Positions 26,371-34,886 of a stretch of DNA of 64,000 nucleotides are shown one piece after another (within the stretch, counting starts at the first letter, position 1; every line of letters starts with the position of its first letter). The position numbers were made by a program, and so were the translations under genes. The DNA comes from GCA-2794515 sp033763335 (GTDB lineage Bacteria > Chloroflexota > Anaerolineae > Aggregatilineales > Phototrophicaceae). The DNA lies in NCBI GenBank assembly GCA_033763335.1, contig JANRKU010000055.1:19625-83624 (forward strand), in the 5' to 3' direction. The notes under the pieces are model-generated. The model had not been told where the DNA came from and did not search any database. It was given only the letters and a program-made list of their open reading frames with translations.

Positions 26371-26406
26371 TGGCGGACTAAAATCGCCAGATTTGTATGT
26401 CCGCCA
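26371..26406 (+). repeat. Paired palindromic repeat, locus 1, 36-base hairpin
   Basis: Outer stem TGGCGGAC/GTCCGCCA, the same TA and GTAT unpaired signatures, and an inner AAATC/GATTT stem with a GCCA loop. It lies 28 bases after the first hairpin, in the 189-base gap between pnkp and the next gene; its counterpart is at 61970. Confidence 0.75.
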
Positions 26407-26484
26407 CCTTTCCACATCAAGAACATCCCCATTTTTCTCTTATCGGCTATAATTTATTCATATATGGGATTAAGTGAGAAAATT

Positions 26485-26730
26485 ATGGTTCAATTGTGTA
26501 TTGAAATCACAAAAAGCCAATTTGAGCGGTTACAAAAATTGGCGCATGAATATGGGCATCATTCAGTAGAAGCCTATATGATGCGAGTGGTAGAAGAATT
26601 AGAGATTGAGCCAACCAAAGAAGAAATTTTAGACGATATTCGTGAATCTATGTTGGCTATTAAACGTGGTGAACCTATGATGACAATTGAAGAAATGTGG
26701 GCAGAAGTAGAAAAAGATGATGATGAATAA
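26485..26730 (+). CDS. Small protein, antitoxin-like
   Basis: 81 residues from the ATG at 26485 (MVQLCIEITKSQFERLQKLA); an in-frame ATG at 26464 is the alternative. The N-terminal half reads as a beta strand followed by two helices, like ribbon-helix-helix antitoxins, and the C-terminal DDIRESMLAIKRGEPMMTIE segment resembles the tail of small antitoxin-like proteins in Chloroflexota and cyanobacteria. No toxin gene is adjacent: the next gene encodes a lipoprotein and overlaps by 14 bases. Not recognised to family level. Confidence 0.55.
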   Translation: MVQLCIEITKSQFERLQKLAHEYGHHSVEAYMMRVVEELEIEPTKEEILDDIRESMLAIKRGEPMMTIEEMWAEVEKDDDE

Positions 26731-27541
26731 ACGATTTTTTGCCTATATCACCTGTTTAGCCCTGCTAGTCGGATGCACCCCACGCGGACAGACCCCCGCC
26801 GATTTGCCCACCCGTATCCCCTCTGTGGATGCACTCGAAACAGCAGTTATCCAAACCCAAAATGCGCCCCCTGTGCCATTCAATAATGGCGTGACCTTCC
26901 CCATGATTGATGATAATCTGCCATTGCTTCCAAATTGGCGCTATGAAGCCACCATGCGCTTCACGGGTGTTTTTTCTAATACACCGCGCCCTGTCGAATT
27001 TGAAGCGGGGTTACAGGTATGGTTTAATCAATTGGGCAATCAACGGCGCACCGTTATATCGGGTGTGGGGGAATTATTTGGCGAAGCCGATGGGACGGTA
27101 TTAGAAGGGGTGCGATTGGGACAAAAAACGTTCATCGTGCGCGAAAATACCTGTTTAACTGATATTCAAGATGAACTTGCGCCCCTCGTGGCAGATTTAC
27201 GTGCAGGCGATTTGCTCGGTGGGGTGACTTTTGCCACACCAGGGGCATCTAAAGGGGTATTAAATGGGGAAGAGGTGTGGCGCTTCGACATCACCGCCGA
27301 CCAACTGGTCATGCCACAAGTGCAATTGGGCGAATTTGGACGCATCATCACCATGACGGGCGAATTATGGATTGCACCCAGCCGAAATGCCGTTATTCGC
27401 TATTATGTCAATTTGGACGTGGAAAATGTGCTGATAACGCTATTCGATTCCACACTGCCCCTCACAGGTCAATTATTTTTGCGCTATGACCTCAATGCCA
27501 TTGGCGAAAATCCGAATATTACAACCCCCACAGGATGCTAA
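26717..27541 (+). CDS. Predicted lipoprotein, function unknown
   Basis: 274 residues with a lipoprotein signal: MMMNKRFFAYITCLALLVGC, where LVGC is the lipobox and Cys20 the lipidated residue. The mature part, after a short Pro/Thr-rich spacer, is beta-rich with repeated strand patterns (WRYEATMRFTG, LQVWFNQLGNQRRTVI, ITMTGELWIAPSRNAVIRYY), somewhat like LolA/LppX lipid-binding folds, though this is a guess. Three tandem ATG codons make the exact start uncertain. The gene overlaps the upstream small gene by 14 bases. Confidence 0.7.
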   Translation: MMMNKRFFAYITCLALLVGCTPRGQTPADLPTRIPSVDALETAVIQTQNAPPVPFNNGVTFPMIDDNLPLLPNWRYEATMRFTGVFSNTPRPVEFEAGLQVWFNQLGNQRRTVISGVGELFGEADGTVLEGVRLGQKTFIVRENTCLTDIQDELAPLVADLRAGDLLGGVTFATPGASKGVLNGEEVWRFDITADQLVMPQVQLGEFGRIITMTGELWIAPSRNAVIRYYVNLDVENVLITLFDSTLPLTGQLFLRYDLNAIGENPNITTPTGC

Positions 27542-27544
27542 ATC

Positions 27545-28198
27545 ATGGGATTAAAAGGCTTACTCACATCTGATATATTCCGCCCAATAGTAACTGTACT
27601 CGTTTTTACGGTGATTATGGTAACTGTTAAGTGGGTTTTATTTACACACTTATTAGGCTTGCGCGAACCACTACAGGCTACAATTATTGGGGTAGGTGCA
27701 TTTCTTTTAGCAATTTTTATAGGGGCTTTATGGCTGATATGGCGAGCAAATGTGACAGGAAATGGTAGCCCTATGCTCATTATTTTTCTGTTTATCTGTA
27801 TAGCCATCGTCATTACTTTACCACTTCCCCCACAACCCGATACGCCAGAGAAAATCCATTTCCTTCAGTATCGTGCCGATTATGAGGCGGTGGTCGCATT
27901 GGCAAAAACACGGAATTTATCTCAACCTGTTTGTGACCCACCATTACCCCTTTATCATGTGTCGAGTATTGGATGTCTGCACGTAAATTCTGATGACAGA
28001 GGGCTAACAGTCGCTTTTTATCCATTGGAATTATTTAATTACTTTGTGCTTTATGTCGAAATTGAATCCGAAATTGAAAAAGATGCGATATGCAATGATA
28101 GCAATAGCTCTTCAATGATTTATCTAAAGCAAAAAATAGAACCCCATTGGTATGTTTGCACCGCCCACATGCTTTTTTTATCGAATCCGGGTGATTAA
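27545..28198 (+). CDS. Membrane protein of unknown function
   Basis: 217 residues, starting 3 bases after the lipoprotein gene. Three hydrophobic helices at about 12-32, 40-62 and 72-92 are followed by a hydrophilic 120-residue domain with several cysteines (for example QPVCDPPLPL and SSIGCLHV), probably outside the membrane. No family recognised. A palindromic repeat lies just downstream. Confidence 0.6.
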   Translation: MGLKGLLTSDIFRPIVTVLVFTVIMVTVKWVLFTHLLGLREPLQATIIGVGAFLLAIFIGALWLIWRANVTGNGSPMLIIFLFICIAIVITLPLPPQPDTPEKIHFLQYRADYEAVVALAKTRNLSQPVCDPPLPLYHVSSIGCLHVNSDDRGLTVAFYPLELFNYFVLYVEIESEIEKDAICNDSNSSSMIYLKQKIEPHWYVCTAHMLFLSNPGD

Positions 28199-28221
28199 GA
28201 TTGAGCCTAGATGGAGCGTAA

Positions 28222-28241
28222 GGGCGCAACATGTTGCGCCC
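28222..28241. repeat. Short palindromic repeat, copy 1
   Basis: GGGCGCAAC-AT-GTTGCGCCC, a perfect palindrome 24 bases after a stop codon. Near-identical copies lie at 36649 and 44429, all just downstream of a gene. Confidence 0.7.
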
Positions 28242-28268
28242 ATTCTCATATTAGGTATAGGATAATTT

Positions 28269-28649
28269 TTACCCCATGAATTTTTTTAATTGTTGGGTAA
28301 ATGTTACTGTGTCTATCGGCTTAGAAAAATACCCCACAAATCCGCTTTTAAGGGCTTCTTCGCGTGTTCTGGATGAATGATAGGCTGTCATTGCCACACA
28401 GGGTAATTCTGCTGTAGCGGGGTTGTTGCGAATGGTACTCAATAATTGCCAGCCGTCCATTTCGGGCATAGAGAGGTCAATGATTGCCACACGATAGGCA
28501 TTGGCTTGCTCTGATAAAAATTTTAGGGCTTCTTTGGCATTTTTCGCCACATCCACTGGCATGGCAAGGGTTTGTGTGACCACATGTGAGACCACGACTT
28601 GCCCATCGGGGTCATCTTCAACGACTAAAATACGACTAAATTCTAACAT
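28269..28649 (-). CDS. Stand-alone receiver protein (response regulator), module B
   Basis: 126 residues, a single receiver domain without output domain. Acidic pair EDD at 11-13, phosphorylation site Asp58 (AIIDLSMPEMDGW), conserved Thr in MTAYH and Lys in YFSKPID. It is the last gene of the second binding-protein/kinase/receiver/receiver module and is paralogous to the protein at 32223. Such CheY-like proteins act by binding another protein or as phosphate relay intermediates. Confidence 0.9.
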   Translation of the reverse strand: MLEFSRILVVEDDPDGQVVVSHVVTQTLAMPVDVAKNAKEALKFLSEQANAYRVAIIDLSMPEMDGWQLLSTIRNNPATAELPCVAMTAYHSSRTREEALKSGFVGYFSKPIDTVTFTQQLKKFMG

Positions 28650-28724
28650 GGTGTGCGTTTCTTCCTTTTCTATTAGATGGCGGGTTTGCCATCTTTATCT
28701 ACTGTGGGCATGAAAACTCATGCC

Positions 28725-29159
28725 CTATAACTCGACATGCTTAAATTGCCCCTCAAATTGCGGTATATCAATCAATAACCGTACCAATTGCGCCATAAAG
28801 GTGCTTGGGGTGAGGGGTTTTATCAGATAATTATGAAATCCGGCAGAAATTGCCTTTTCTCTATCGCCACGCATCGCATGAGCGGTGAGTGCAATCACAG
28901 GGACATCTTTTAGGGCGACATCTTCTTGGATTTTGGCGATTAACGCCCATCCGTCCATTTGTGGCATCGAAATATCGGAGATGATGAAGCGTGGGCGCAC
29001 CGTCTCTAATACTTTGAGCGCATCCACACCATTGATAGCGGTATGCACGGTTGCTCCATAAAAAGTGAGGATATACCGTGCGACTTCGAGGCTATCATCT
29101 TCATCATCTACCACCATAATTTCCCAATTGGCGAGTAAATCTTGTGGAATAGTTGTCAT
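28725..29159 (-). CDS. Stand-alone receiver protein (response regulator), module B
   Basis: 144 residues, one receiver domain with short N- and C-terminal extensions. Acidic pair DDE at 18-20, phosphorylation site Asp62 (FIISDISMPQMDGW), LTAHAM and GFHNYLIKPLTP. The start overlaps the kinase stop by 4 bases (ATGA), so translation is coupled. It is clearly paralogous to the protein at 32590 (GFHNY-KPLTP, the shared LL-NW start and a C-terminal DIP tail). Confidence 0.92.
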   Translation of the reverse strand: MTTIPQDLLANWEIMVVDDEDDSLEVARYILTFYGATVHTAINGVDALKVLETVRPRFIISDISMPQMDGWALIAKIQEDVALKDVPVIALTAHAMRGDREKAISAGFHNYLIKPLTPSTFMAQLVRLLIDIPQFEGQFKHVEL

Positions 29160-31000
29160 AATGTCAACACCCCCGCAGTTTGTGTTTCGGCTGATTTGAG
29201 CGGTAATGTCACGATAAACGTACTACCCTCACCCAATTCACTCTCTAAGCGGATTGTCCCTCCCATCAGGCGCACCAATTTTTGCACAATGGCTAATCCA
29301 AGCCCTGTCCCGCCATATTTACGGGTAGATGACCCATCTACTTGGCGGAATTCATCAAAAATATAATCATGGGCGTGGGATGGGATACCAATGCCTGTAT
29401 CACTGACGATAATTTGCCAATTGTCGCCATCACGCTTTAGGTCTAATGTGACACGTCCTTGTTCGGTGAATTTGAAGGCATTACCGAGCAGGTTTTGACC
29501 AATTTTGCTGAGGGCATCATCATCTCCCAACAAACGGGCTGGTAGGGATGGGTCTACTGTTACGGTGAAGAGCAAGTCTTTTTGGTCTGCCAAAACGCTC
29601 AATTGCCTGCGCCATTTTTCGACCAAATCACTGGGTGAAAATGGCACATCCACCAAATCCATGCGCCCCGATTCAATACGCGATAAGTCGAGGAAGTCAT
29701 TTACCAAATCTACCAACCGTTTACTGTTGGTAGAAATGCGCTCCACCATCCCACGCGCTTTCATATCCAATTCAATCCCCATCCCGCCCAACATAATCCC
29801 CGTAAATCCTTCGATGGCATTGAGTGGTGTGCGGAGTTCGTGACTCATGGTAGACAAAAATTCAGATTTAAGACGGTTATTCTCTTGGGCAATCTCTTTA
29901 GCATCAATGGCTTCATCACGGGCATGACGCAAATCCTCATTATTTTTATTGAGGGCGGTGGTCATGGTATTGAAGGCACTGGTTAACAAGCCAATTTCGT
30001 CCATACGCTTAATCGGAACTTGCACGCTCAAATCGCCTGCCGTGACCTGATTGGCGGCAGTTTGTAATTTTTCGATGCGTGAGAATACCAACCGTTGTAA
30101 AAAGCCGATGGTGAATAAAATTACCATCACAAATAGTAAAATTAAGCCCCCACCCAAAAAGACAAGTGCATTACCACTGGTGGCATAGGCTTCTTCTTGC
30201 TCGACTTCGGTAAAGACAAACCAAGTTGTCCCTTCAATCTTTAGACTAGACCCAATCACTTCTTGCCCCAAAAAGTTGAAATAGGCGCTAAAATTAATCC
30301 CTTCTTGGTTGAGTGCTTGTTCTAATTCAAGCCGACCAGCAATGCTGGTGTTGCGCTCTACGATGCTAAAATCATTATGCGCCAAAATCTGACCATCACT
30401 ATCGGCAAGATAGGCATTACCTGTATCGCCAAAGCGAATCCCACGTACCACCTCATTGAGGATTTCCATATCAAGCCGAATGGCGATTGCTCCGCCAGTC
30501 CGTTCAAATGGACGGGCAAGGATGATATATGGCTTATTTTGTGCAGAAAATTGCAAGTTACCCAAGTAGCTATCGCCTGCTTTGGCACTTAAAAACCAAT
30601 TCGATTGTTGAATGGTGAATAAATTGCTTAATACAGGGGTATCTGTGGATGAAATAGCGAGGATATTGGCATCGGCATCGAGGACAATGACTTCTTGAAT
30701 GGTGGGATATTTGCTGGCGATATTTGAAACAATATCGGAAAAATGTTCATCATCATCTAAATCGTTGATGATGTCTAAGAAGGCGGCAGATTGGCGCAAA
30801 TTATCGTTCACCAAACGGGCGGCGGTTTGTGCAAAATCGCTTTGACGACCTTGCCAAAGGGTTTGCTCTGAATTAAAAATGAATACATATACACCCAAAC
30901 TGATGACCAGTAGGATGACCAAAAACCCAATGGCTTGCGCCAAAATGACCGCTCGCCTCAAACTAAGTGTTTTTTTTGTTGCGGGTGAGGATTGTGTCAT
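29156..31000 (-). CDS. Cache-domain sensor histidine kinase, module B
   Basis: 614 residues from the ATG at 31000, which has AGGAG 7 bases upstream and overlaps the binding-protein stop by 4 bases. Transmembrane helices at about 18-40 and 278-302 bound a 240-residue extracytoplasmic double-Cache-like sensor; then HAMP (about 303-355), HisKA with His387 in STMSHELRTPLNAI, and the ATPase domain with GQNLLGNAFKFT, DTGIGIP, FDEFRQVDGS and GTGLGLAIVQKL. Its neighbours suggest that it responds to ligand held by the adjacent binding lipoprotein and passes phosphate to the two downstream receivers. Confidence 0.93.
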   Translation of the reverse strand: MTQSSPATKKTLSLRRAVILAQAIGFLVILLVISLGVYVFIFNSEQTLWQGRQSDFAQTAARLVNDNLRQSAAFLDIINDLDDDEHFSDIVSNIASKYPTIQEVIVLDADANILAISSTDTPVLSNLFTIQQSNWFLSAKAGDSYLGNLQFSAQNKPYIILARPFERTGGAIAIRLDMEILNEVVRGIRFGDTGNAYLADSDGQILAHNDFSIVERNTSIAGRLELEQALNQEGINFSAYFNFLGQEVIGSSLKIEGTTWFVFTEVEQEEAYATSGNALVFLGGGLILLFVMVILFTIGFLQRLVFSRIEKLQTAANQVTAGDLSVQVPIKRMDEIGLLTSAFNTMTTALNKNNEDLRHARDEAIDAKEIAQENNRLKSEFLSTMSHELRTPLNAIEGFTGIMLGGMGIELDMKARGMVERISTNSKRLVDLVNDFLDLSRIESGRMDLVDVPFSPSDLVEKWRRQLSVLADQKDLLFTVTVDPSLPARLLGDDDALSKIGQNLLGNAFKFTEQGRVTLDLKRDGDNWQIIVSDTGIGIPSHAHDYIFDEFRQVDGSSTRKYGGTGLGLAIVQKLVRLMGGTIRLESELGEGSTFIVTLPLKSAETQTAGVLTL

Positions 31001-32094
31001 GGCATTTCTCCTGCCACAAATAATTGCCAAATTTCGGCATAGCGGGCTTCTATTTCTGTCGGAAGTGCCAAGAGTAATGAGGCATCTGATAAAACATCAT
31101 TCGGCGGAAAGATGAGTGGGTCATTGCGAATTTCTTCTGCGACCAATTGCGCCACCCCTTCATTGGGGGTCGAATAAAAATTATATTCCAGAATACTCGC
31201 GGCACTCTCTGGACGCAATAAAAAGTTCAAGAAAACATGCGCTGTATAGATACTGGGGCTGTTTTTTGGGATGACAAAATTATCACCCCAGAGCAATGTG
31301 CCTTCTTCTGGCAGAATATACTCAAAGGTGAATCCTTCGGCTTGGGCGGCAAAAATATCACCCACATAACCGAGTGCGATTGCACCATCGCCTGTGGTGA
31401 GAAGTGGCACAACCTCTGCACTTGCCCCAACAAATGTCAAGACATTGGGGCGCAATTCCATCAATTTGGTTTCGACTTGTGCCAATTCGTCTAAATTGGT
31501 CGTATTGGCATTATAACCAAGCGTCTTGAGTGCCATCCCGATGAGGGTTCTTTGCCCATTCCAAATGACGATTTTGCCTGCCAGACGGCTATCCCATAAA
31601 TCTGACCAACTGGTGATTGGAAAATCTATTTTTTCTGGATTCACCACCAAGCCCACAGTCCCCCAATTGTAAGGGATAGAATGGCGATTTTGTGGGTCAT
31701 AGGCGAGGTCTCTAAAATTGGGTGAGATATTGCGGAAATTGGTCAAAATGCCAAAATCGAGCTGGGCTAAACGGTCTTCTGCTATTGCCACCGCCACCCA
31801 TTCGTTATTGAGAATGACCACATCATAGCTATCGCCATTGCGTAAATTCGTGATGGCTTCATCTTGAGATTCATAGGTGGTCAGTTCAATACGGACACCT
31901 GTTTCGGTTGTGAAGGCATCTAAAATTTCTTGTGGAATATCATCTTGCCAGTTATGAAGGCGCAAGACATCGGCTAATGGCGGTGGTGTGGCATTTTCTG
32001 GCTCTGGGGTGTTGGGGGTGCAAGCGATGAGAAAAAATACACCAATCAGAATAACAAACAAGGATGTACTATATTGCTTGGTCGCGGTTTTCAT
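30997..32094 (-). CDS. PotD-like extracellular substrate-binding lipoprotein, module B
   Basis: 365 residues with a lipoprotein signal (lipobox LIAC, Cys25). The mature part follows polyamine-binding proteins: VLRLHNWQDDIPQEILDAF, YDVVILNNEWV, IPYNWGTVGLVVN, SWSDLWDS, GDGAIALGYVGD and WGDNFVIPKNS. PotD-type proteins bind spermidine or putrescine, but no permease or ATPase is present, so here it more likely presents ligand to the kinase whose start overlaps its stop by 4 bases. The ligand class is inferred. Confidence 0.85.
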   Translation of the reverse strand: MKTATKQYSTSLFVILIGVFFLIACTPNTPEPENATPPPLADVLRLHNWQDDIPQEILDAFTTETGVRIELTTYESQDEAITNLRNGDSYDVVILNNEWVAVAIAEDRLAQLDFGILTNFRNISPNFRDLAYDPQNRHSIPYNWGTVGLVVNPEKIDFPITSWSDLWDSRLAGKIVIWNGQRTLIGMALKTLGYNANTTNLDELAQVETKLMELRPNVLTFVGASAEVVPLLTTGDGAIALGYVGDIFAAQAEGFTFEYILPEEGTLLWGDNFVIPKNSPSIYTAHVFLNFLLRPESAASILEYNFYSTPNEGVAQLVAEEIRNDPLIFPPNDVLSDASLLLALPTEIEARYAEIWQLFVAGEMP

Positions 32095-32222
32095 AAAATC
32101 ATCTCACTTTTCCAAACAAAAATTGCATTTATTGTAGCGTAATATGCAAGCAGATATGATTGAGGTGAGATTTTAGCAGATATTGTGTTAATAATGCTAA
32201 TCAATTTTTGTGTCTTTTGTTA

Positions 32223-32588
32223 CTAATTTTTTCTAATGACCGCCAATATATCATTAGCAAAATTACGGGTATTTACAGGTTTCGTAAAATAGCCATTGAA
32301 GCCTGCTTCTGAGGCTTGTTTTTTGACTTCGGCGGAGTGAAAAGCAGTCACAGCAATACATGGCAAATCTTTGAGATGGATGTTGGCACGAATTTCGCTC
32401 AATAACCCAAATCCATCCATACCGGGTAGGGCAAAATCAATGATAACCGCATCATACTGGTTTTGTTGTAATTGATGGATAGCTTCTTCGGCACTCATAG
32501 CGCCATCACTTTGAATATTCACAAATTTGAGCAAACTACTCATCACTTGTAGGGTATCGGGTTCATCTTCAACAATTAATAGACGCAT
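32223..32588 (-). CDS. Stand-alone receiver protein (response regulator), module A
   Basis: 121 residues, a single receiver domain: EDE at 7-9, phosphorylation site Asp51 (AVIIDFALPGMDGF), VTAFH and YFTKPVN. It starts 1 base after the neighbouring receiver gene and ends module A. It pairs with the protein at 28269 as a paralogue, both having the (M/V)TA(Y/F)HS signature and an aromatic-rich GYF-KP segment. No output domain. Confidence 0.9.
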   Translation of the reverse strand: MRLLIVEDEPDTLQVMSSLLKFVNIQSDGAMSAEEAIHQLQQNQYDAVIIDFALPGMDGFGLLSEIRANIHLKDLPCIAVTAFHSAEVKKQASEAGFNGYFTKPVNTRNFANDILAVIRKN

Positions 32589-32589
32589 A

Positions 32590-33033
32590 TTAGTTATCTT
32601 CTTCTAAAGCGGAGGCGAGTTGGTCGTGTAAATCTGGCACATCCAATAACAATTTTAACAAATTTTGGATAAAAGTTCTTGGTGTAAGCGGTTTTGTGAT
32701 GTAATTATGAAATCCCGCCGCAATAGCCCGTTCACGGTCTTTTATCATGGCGTGGGCGGTAAAGGCAATAATGGGAATTGTCCGCAAGTTAGGGTCTTGT
32801 TGTATCAGTTCATTCATGCCCCATCCATCTAAAACGGGCATAGATAAATCAGATAAGATAAAATGTGGACGGTGTTTTTCGATGAGGTCATAACCCTCTT
32901 TGCCGTTGACTGCAGTCAAAACTGTTGCCCCACAACGCTCTAATAACATTTGTGCCAGCATAAGACTATCGGGTTCATCATCTATAACCAAAACTGTCCA
33001 ATTTTTGAGTAATTCTGCGTTGATTTTGAACAT
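32590..33033 (-). CDS. Stand-alone receiver protein (response regulator), module A
   Basis: 147 residues: acidic DDE at 18-20, phosphorylation site Asp62 (FILSDLSMPVLDGW), FTAHAM and GFHNYITKPLTP. Paralogue of the protein at 28725, at the same position in the parallel module. It follows the kinase gene by 20 bases and precedes a second receiver by 1 base. No output domain, so its effect must go through a partner. Confidence 0.92.
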   Translation of the reverse strand: MFKINAELLKNWTVLVIDDEPDSLMLAQMLLERCGATVLTAVNGKEGYDLIEKHRPHFILSDLSMPVLDGWGMNELIQQDPNLRTIPIIAFTAHAMIKDRERAIAAGFHNYITKPLTPRTFIQNLLKLLLDVPDLHDQLASALEEDN

Positions 33034-33053
33034 GGCTGTGCCTCCTCATGTCG

Positions 33054-34886
33054 TTATGCGCTTTGTTCAATAAATGGTAGTGTCACGGTGAAAATGCTAC
33101 CTTCATTGATTCTACTTTTGACCGTGACCTTACCTCCTAATGCCATAGTTAACCGACGTACAATAGCGAGTCCAAGTCCTGTTCCGCCATATGACCGTTG
33201 GGATGAACTATCTACTTGCCTAAATTCTTCAAAAATAATATCCTGCATGTGTGCAGGGATTCCAATACCCGTATCGCTGGCACGGATAACGAGCATGACA
33301 TCTTCTTTGTACAACTCAATTGTAACAGACCCCTCATGGGTGAATTTGATGCCATTAGAACATAGATTGGTGATAATTTTGATGAATGAATCTTCATCTA
33401 TGAATATCTCTTTGGGTAGTTGCTCATCTATGGTATAGGTAAATGCCAAATTTTTTTCTTTTGCCAATATTGCTAATTGTTCATGAATTCGTTTAATCGT
33501 TTGTTCGATATTCAATTTAACAGGATGAAAACTCATGCGCCCGGCTTGGATGCGGCTAATATCCAAAATATCATTGATGAGGTTGAGCAATCGCTCGCTA
33601 TTGGTCTCGATACGTTGTACTTGAAACGCTTGTTTTTCGTTTAATTCGTTATCCATCAATAAAACACCAGAAAAGCCCATGATGGCACTTAATGGGGTGC
33701 GGAGTTCATGACTCATAACCGCTAAAAACTCATCTTTGAGGCGTGAGGCTTCGATGACCTTTTCATTTGCCAGTTGCAATTCATTATTTTTGAGGTTAAT
33801 TTCTTCAATGCGTGTCTTGAGGCGTTCTGCCATTGCATTAAAGCCTTCTGATAACTGCCCAATTTCATCTTGACTACTTACCTGACTCCGAATATTTAAT
33901 GCGCCTGCACCAAATTGCTGTACCACATTGCGTAAGGCAATGATGGGGCGGGCGATTTGCCGTGAGAGCAATAGACTGATGAGTGCCGATACGACAATGG
34001 CGATGACCAATCCCAGAAAAATATTTTGAACAGCTTGGGAAATGGGCGCAAAGGCTTCCTGTGTGGGGCGCTCGACCATTAATATCCAATTGGGTCCCAT
34101 AATGGGTTGTGCGCTCCCCACAACATTCCCCCCAATGGGGCTATTATACTGATAAACAACACCTGTTTCGTCACGTAGGGCGGCGACAAATGGTTGCGAA
34201 TCTGCCACATTATAACGGGCATCTACCACCGCACTATCACGATGTACCATGACATTTCCACGCCTATCCAGCAACATGGCATATCCTGTTTGCCCCAATT
34301 GCAAATCGCGGATAATATCCCATGCTGTTTCTAAATCAATAATTGCGCCAACCACTCCAACAAATACCCCTGCATTATCATAAATGGGGACGCTCAAGCT
34401 GATTTCTGGCGACTGATTGATGACCCGCACATTGCTAAAATAGGTTTCGCCCCGTTTTGGACGAAAGAAAATTTCATCTTCTGCACGATTCCGCATGGTC
34501 TCTTGTGACAGGCGTTCCCCGTTGAATATACCCGCAATTTCGTTACCATCGGCATTCATCAACCAAATACTACGATAAATTGAGGTGTCATCGCCTGATG
34601 GTGAGAGGTAATTGGCAATATAATTATTCAATTGTTCAGAATCAAACGACACTATAAAGCCAGCACGCCCAATGACTTGTAGCGTACTTGTAATATCTTT
34701 AACAAATAATGTCACTTGTTCGGAGATGATATGGGTGACTTCCGTTTGACGGGCTTCTACTTCTTCTGTAACAAGGTTGGTCGTTGCACTATAATTGATG
34801 ATGGAGACAACGCCAATTGGTACACTCGCCACCACAATAAGCACGAGCAACAAGCGAAATTGTAGGTGGCGAAAGAGGCTCATCAT
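33054..34886 (-). CDS. Cache-domain sensor histidine kinase, module A
   Basis: 610 residues. Transmembrane helices at about 10-32 and 285-308 enclose a dCache sensor (DGNEIAGIF, ISLSVPIYDNAGVFVGVVGA and QTGYAMLLDRRGNVMVH are typical); then HAMP, HisKA with His393 in AVMSHELRTPLSAI, and the ATPase domain with NLCSNGIKFT, DTGIGIP, FEEFRQVDSS and GTGLGLAIVRRL. The start overlaps the binding-lipoprotein stop by 4 bases. It is paralogous to the module B kinase in layout and core. Confidence 0.93.
   Translation of the reverse strand: MMSLFRHLQFRLLLVLIVVASVPIGVVSIINYSATTNLVTEEVEARQTEVTHIISEQVTLFVKDITSTLQVIGRAGFIVSFDSEQLNNYIANYLSPSGDDTSIYRSIWLMNADGNEIAGIFNGERLSQETMRNRAEDEIFFRPKRGETYFSNVRVINQSPEISLSVPIYDNAGVFVGVVGAIIDLETAWDIIRDLQLGQTGYAMLLDRRGNVMVHRDSAVVDARYNVADSQPFVAALRDETGVVYQYNSPIGGNVVGSAQPIMGPNWILMVERPTQEAFAPISQAVQNIFLGLVIAIVVSALISLLLSRQIARPIIALRNVVQQFGAGALNIRSQVSSQDEIGQLSEGFNAMAERLKTRIEEINLKNNELQLANEKVIEASRLKDEFLAVMSHELRTPLSAIMGFSGVLLMDNELNEKQAFQVQRIETNSERLLNLINDILDISRIQAGRMSFHPVKLNIEQTIKRIHEQLAILAKEKNLAFTYTIDEQLPKEIFIDEDSFIKIITNLCSNGIKFTHEGSVTIELYKEDVMLVIRASDTGIGIPAHMQDIIFEEFRQVDSSSQRSYGGTGLGLAIVRRLTMALGGKVTVKSRINEGSIFTVTLPFIEQSA

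Noticed and set aside
26310..26406. CRISPR array or tRNA-like gene in the gap after pnkp
   Set aside because: Only two units are present, they differ in inner sequence, no spacer-repeat pattern exists and the structure is two simple hairpins rather than a cloverleaf.
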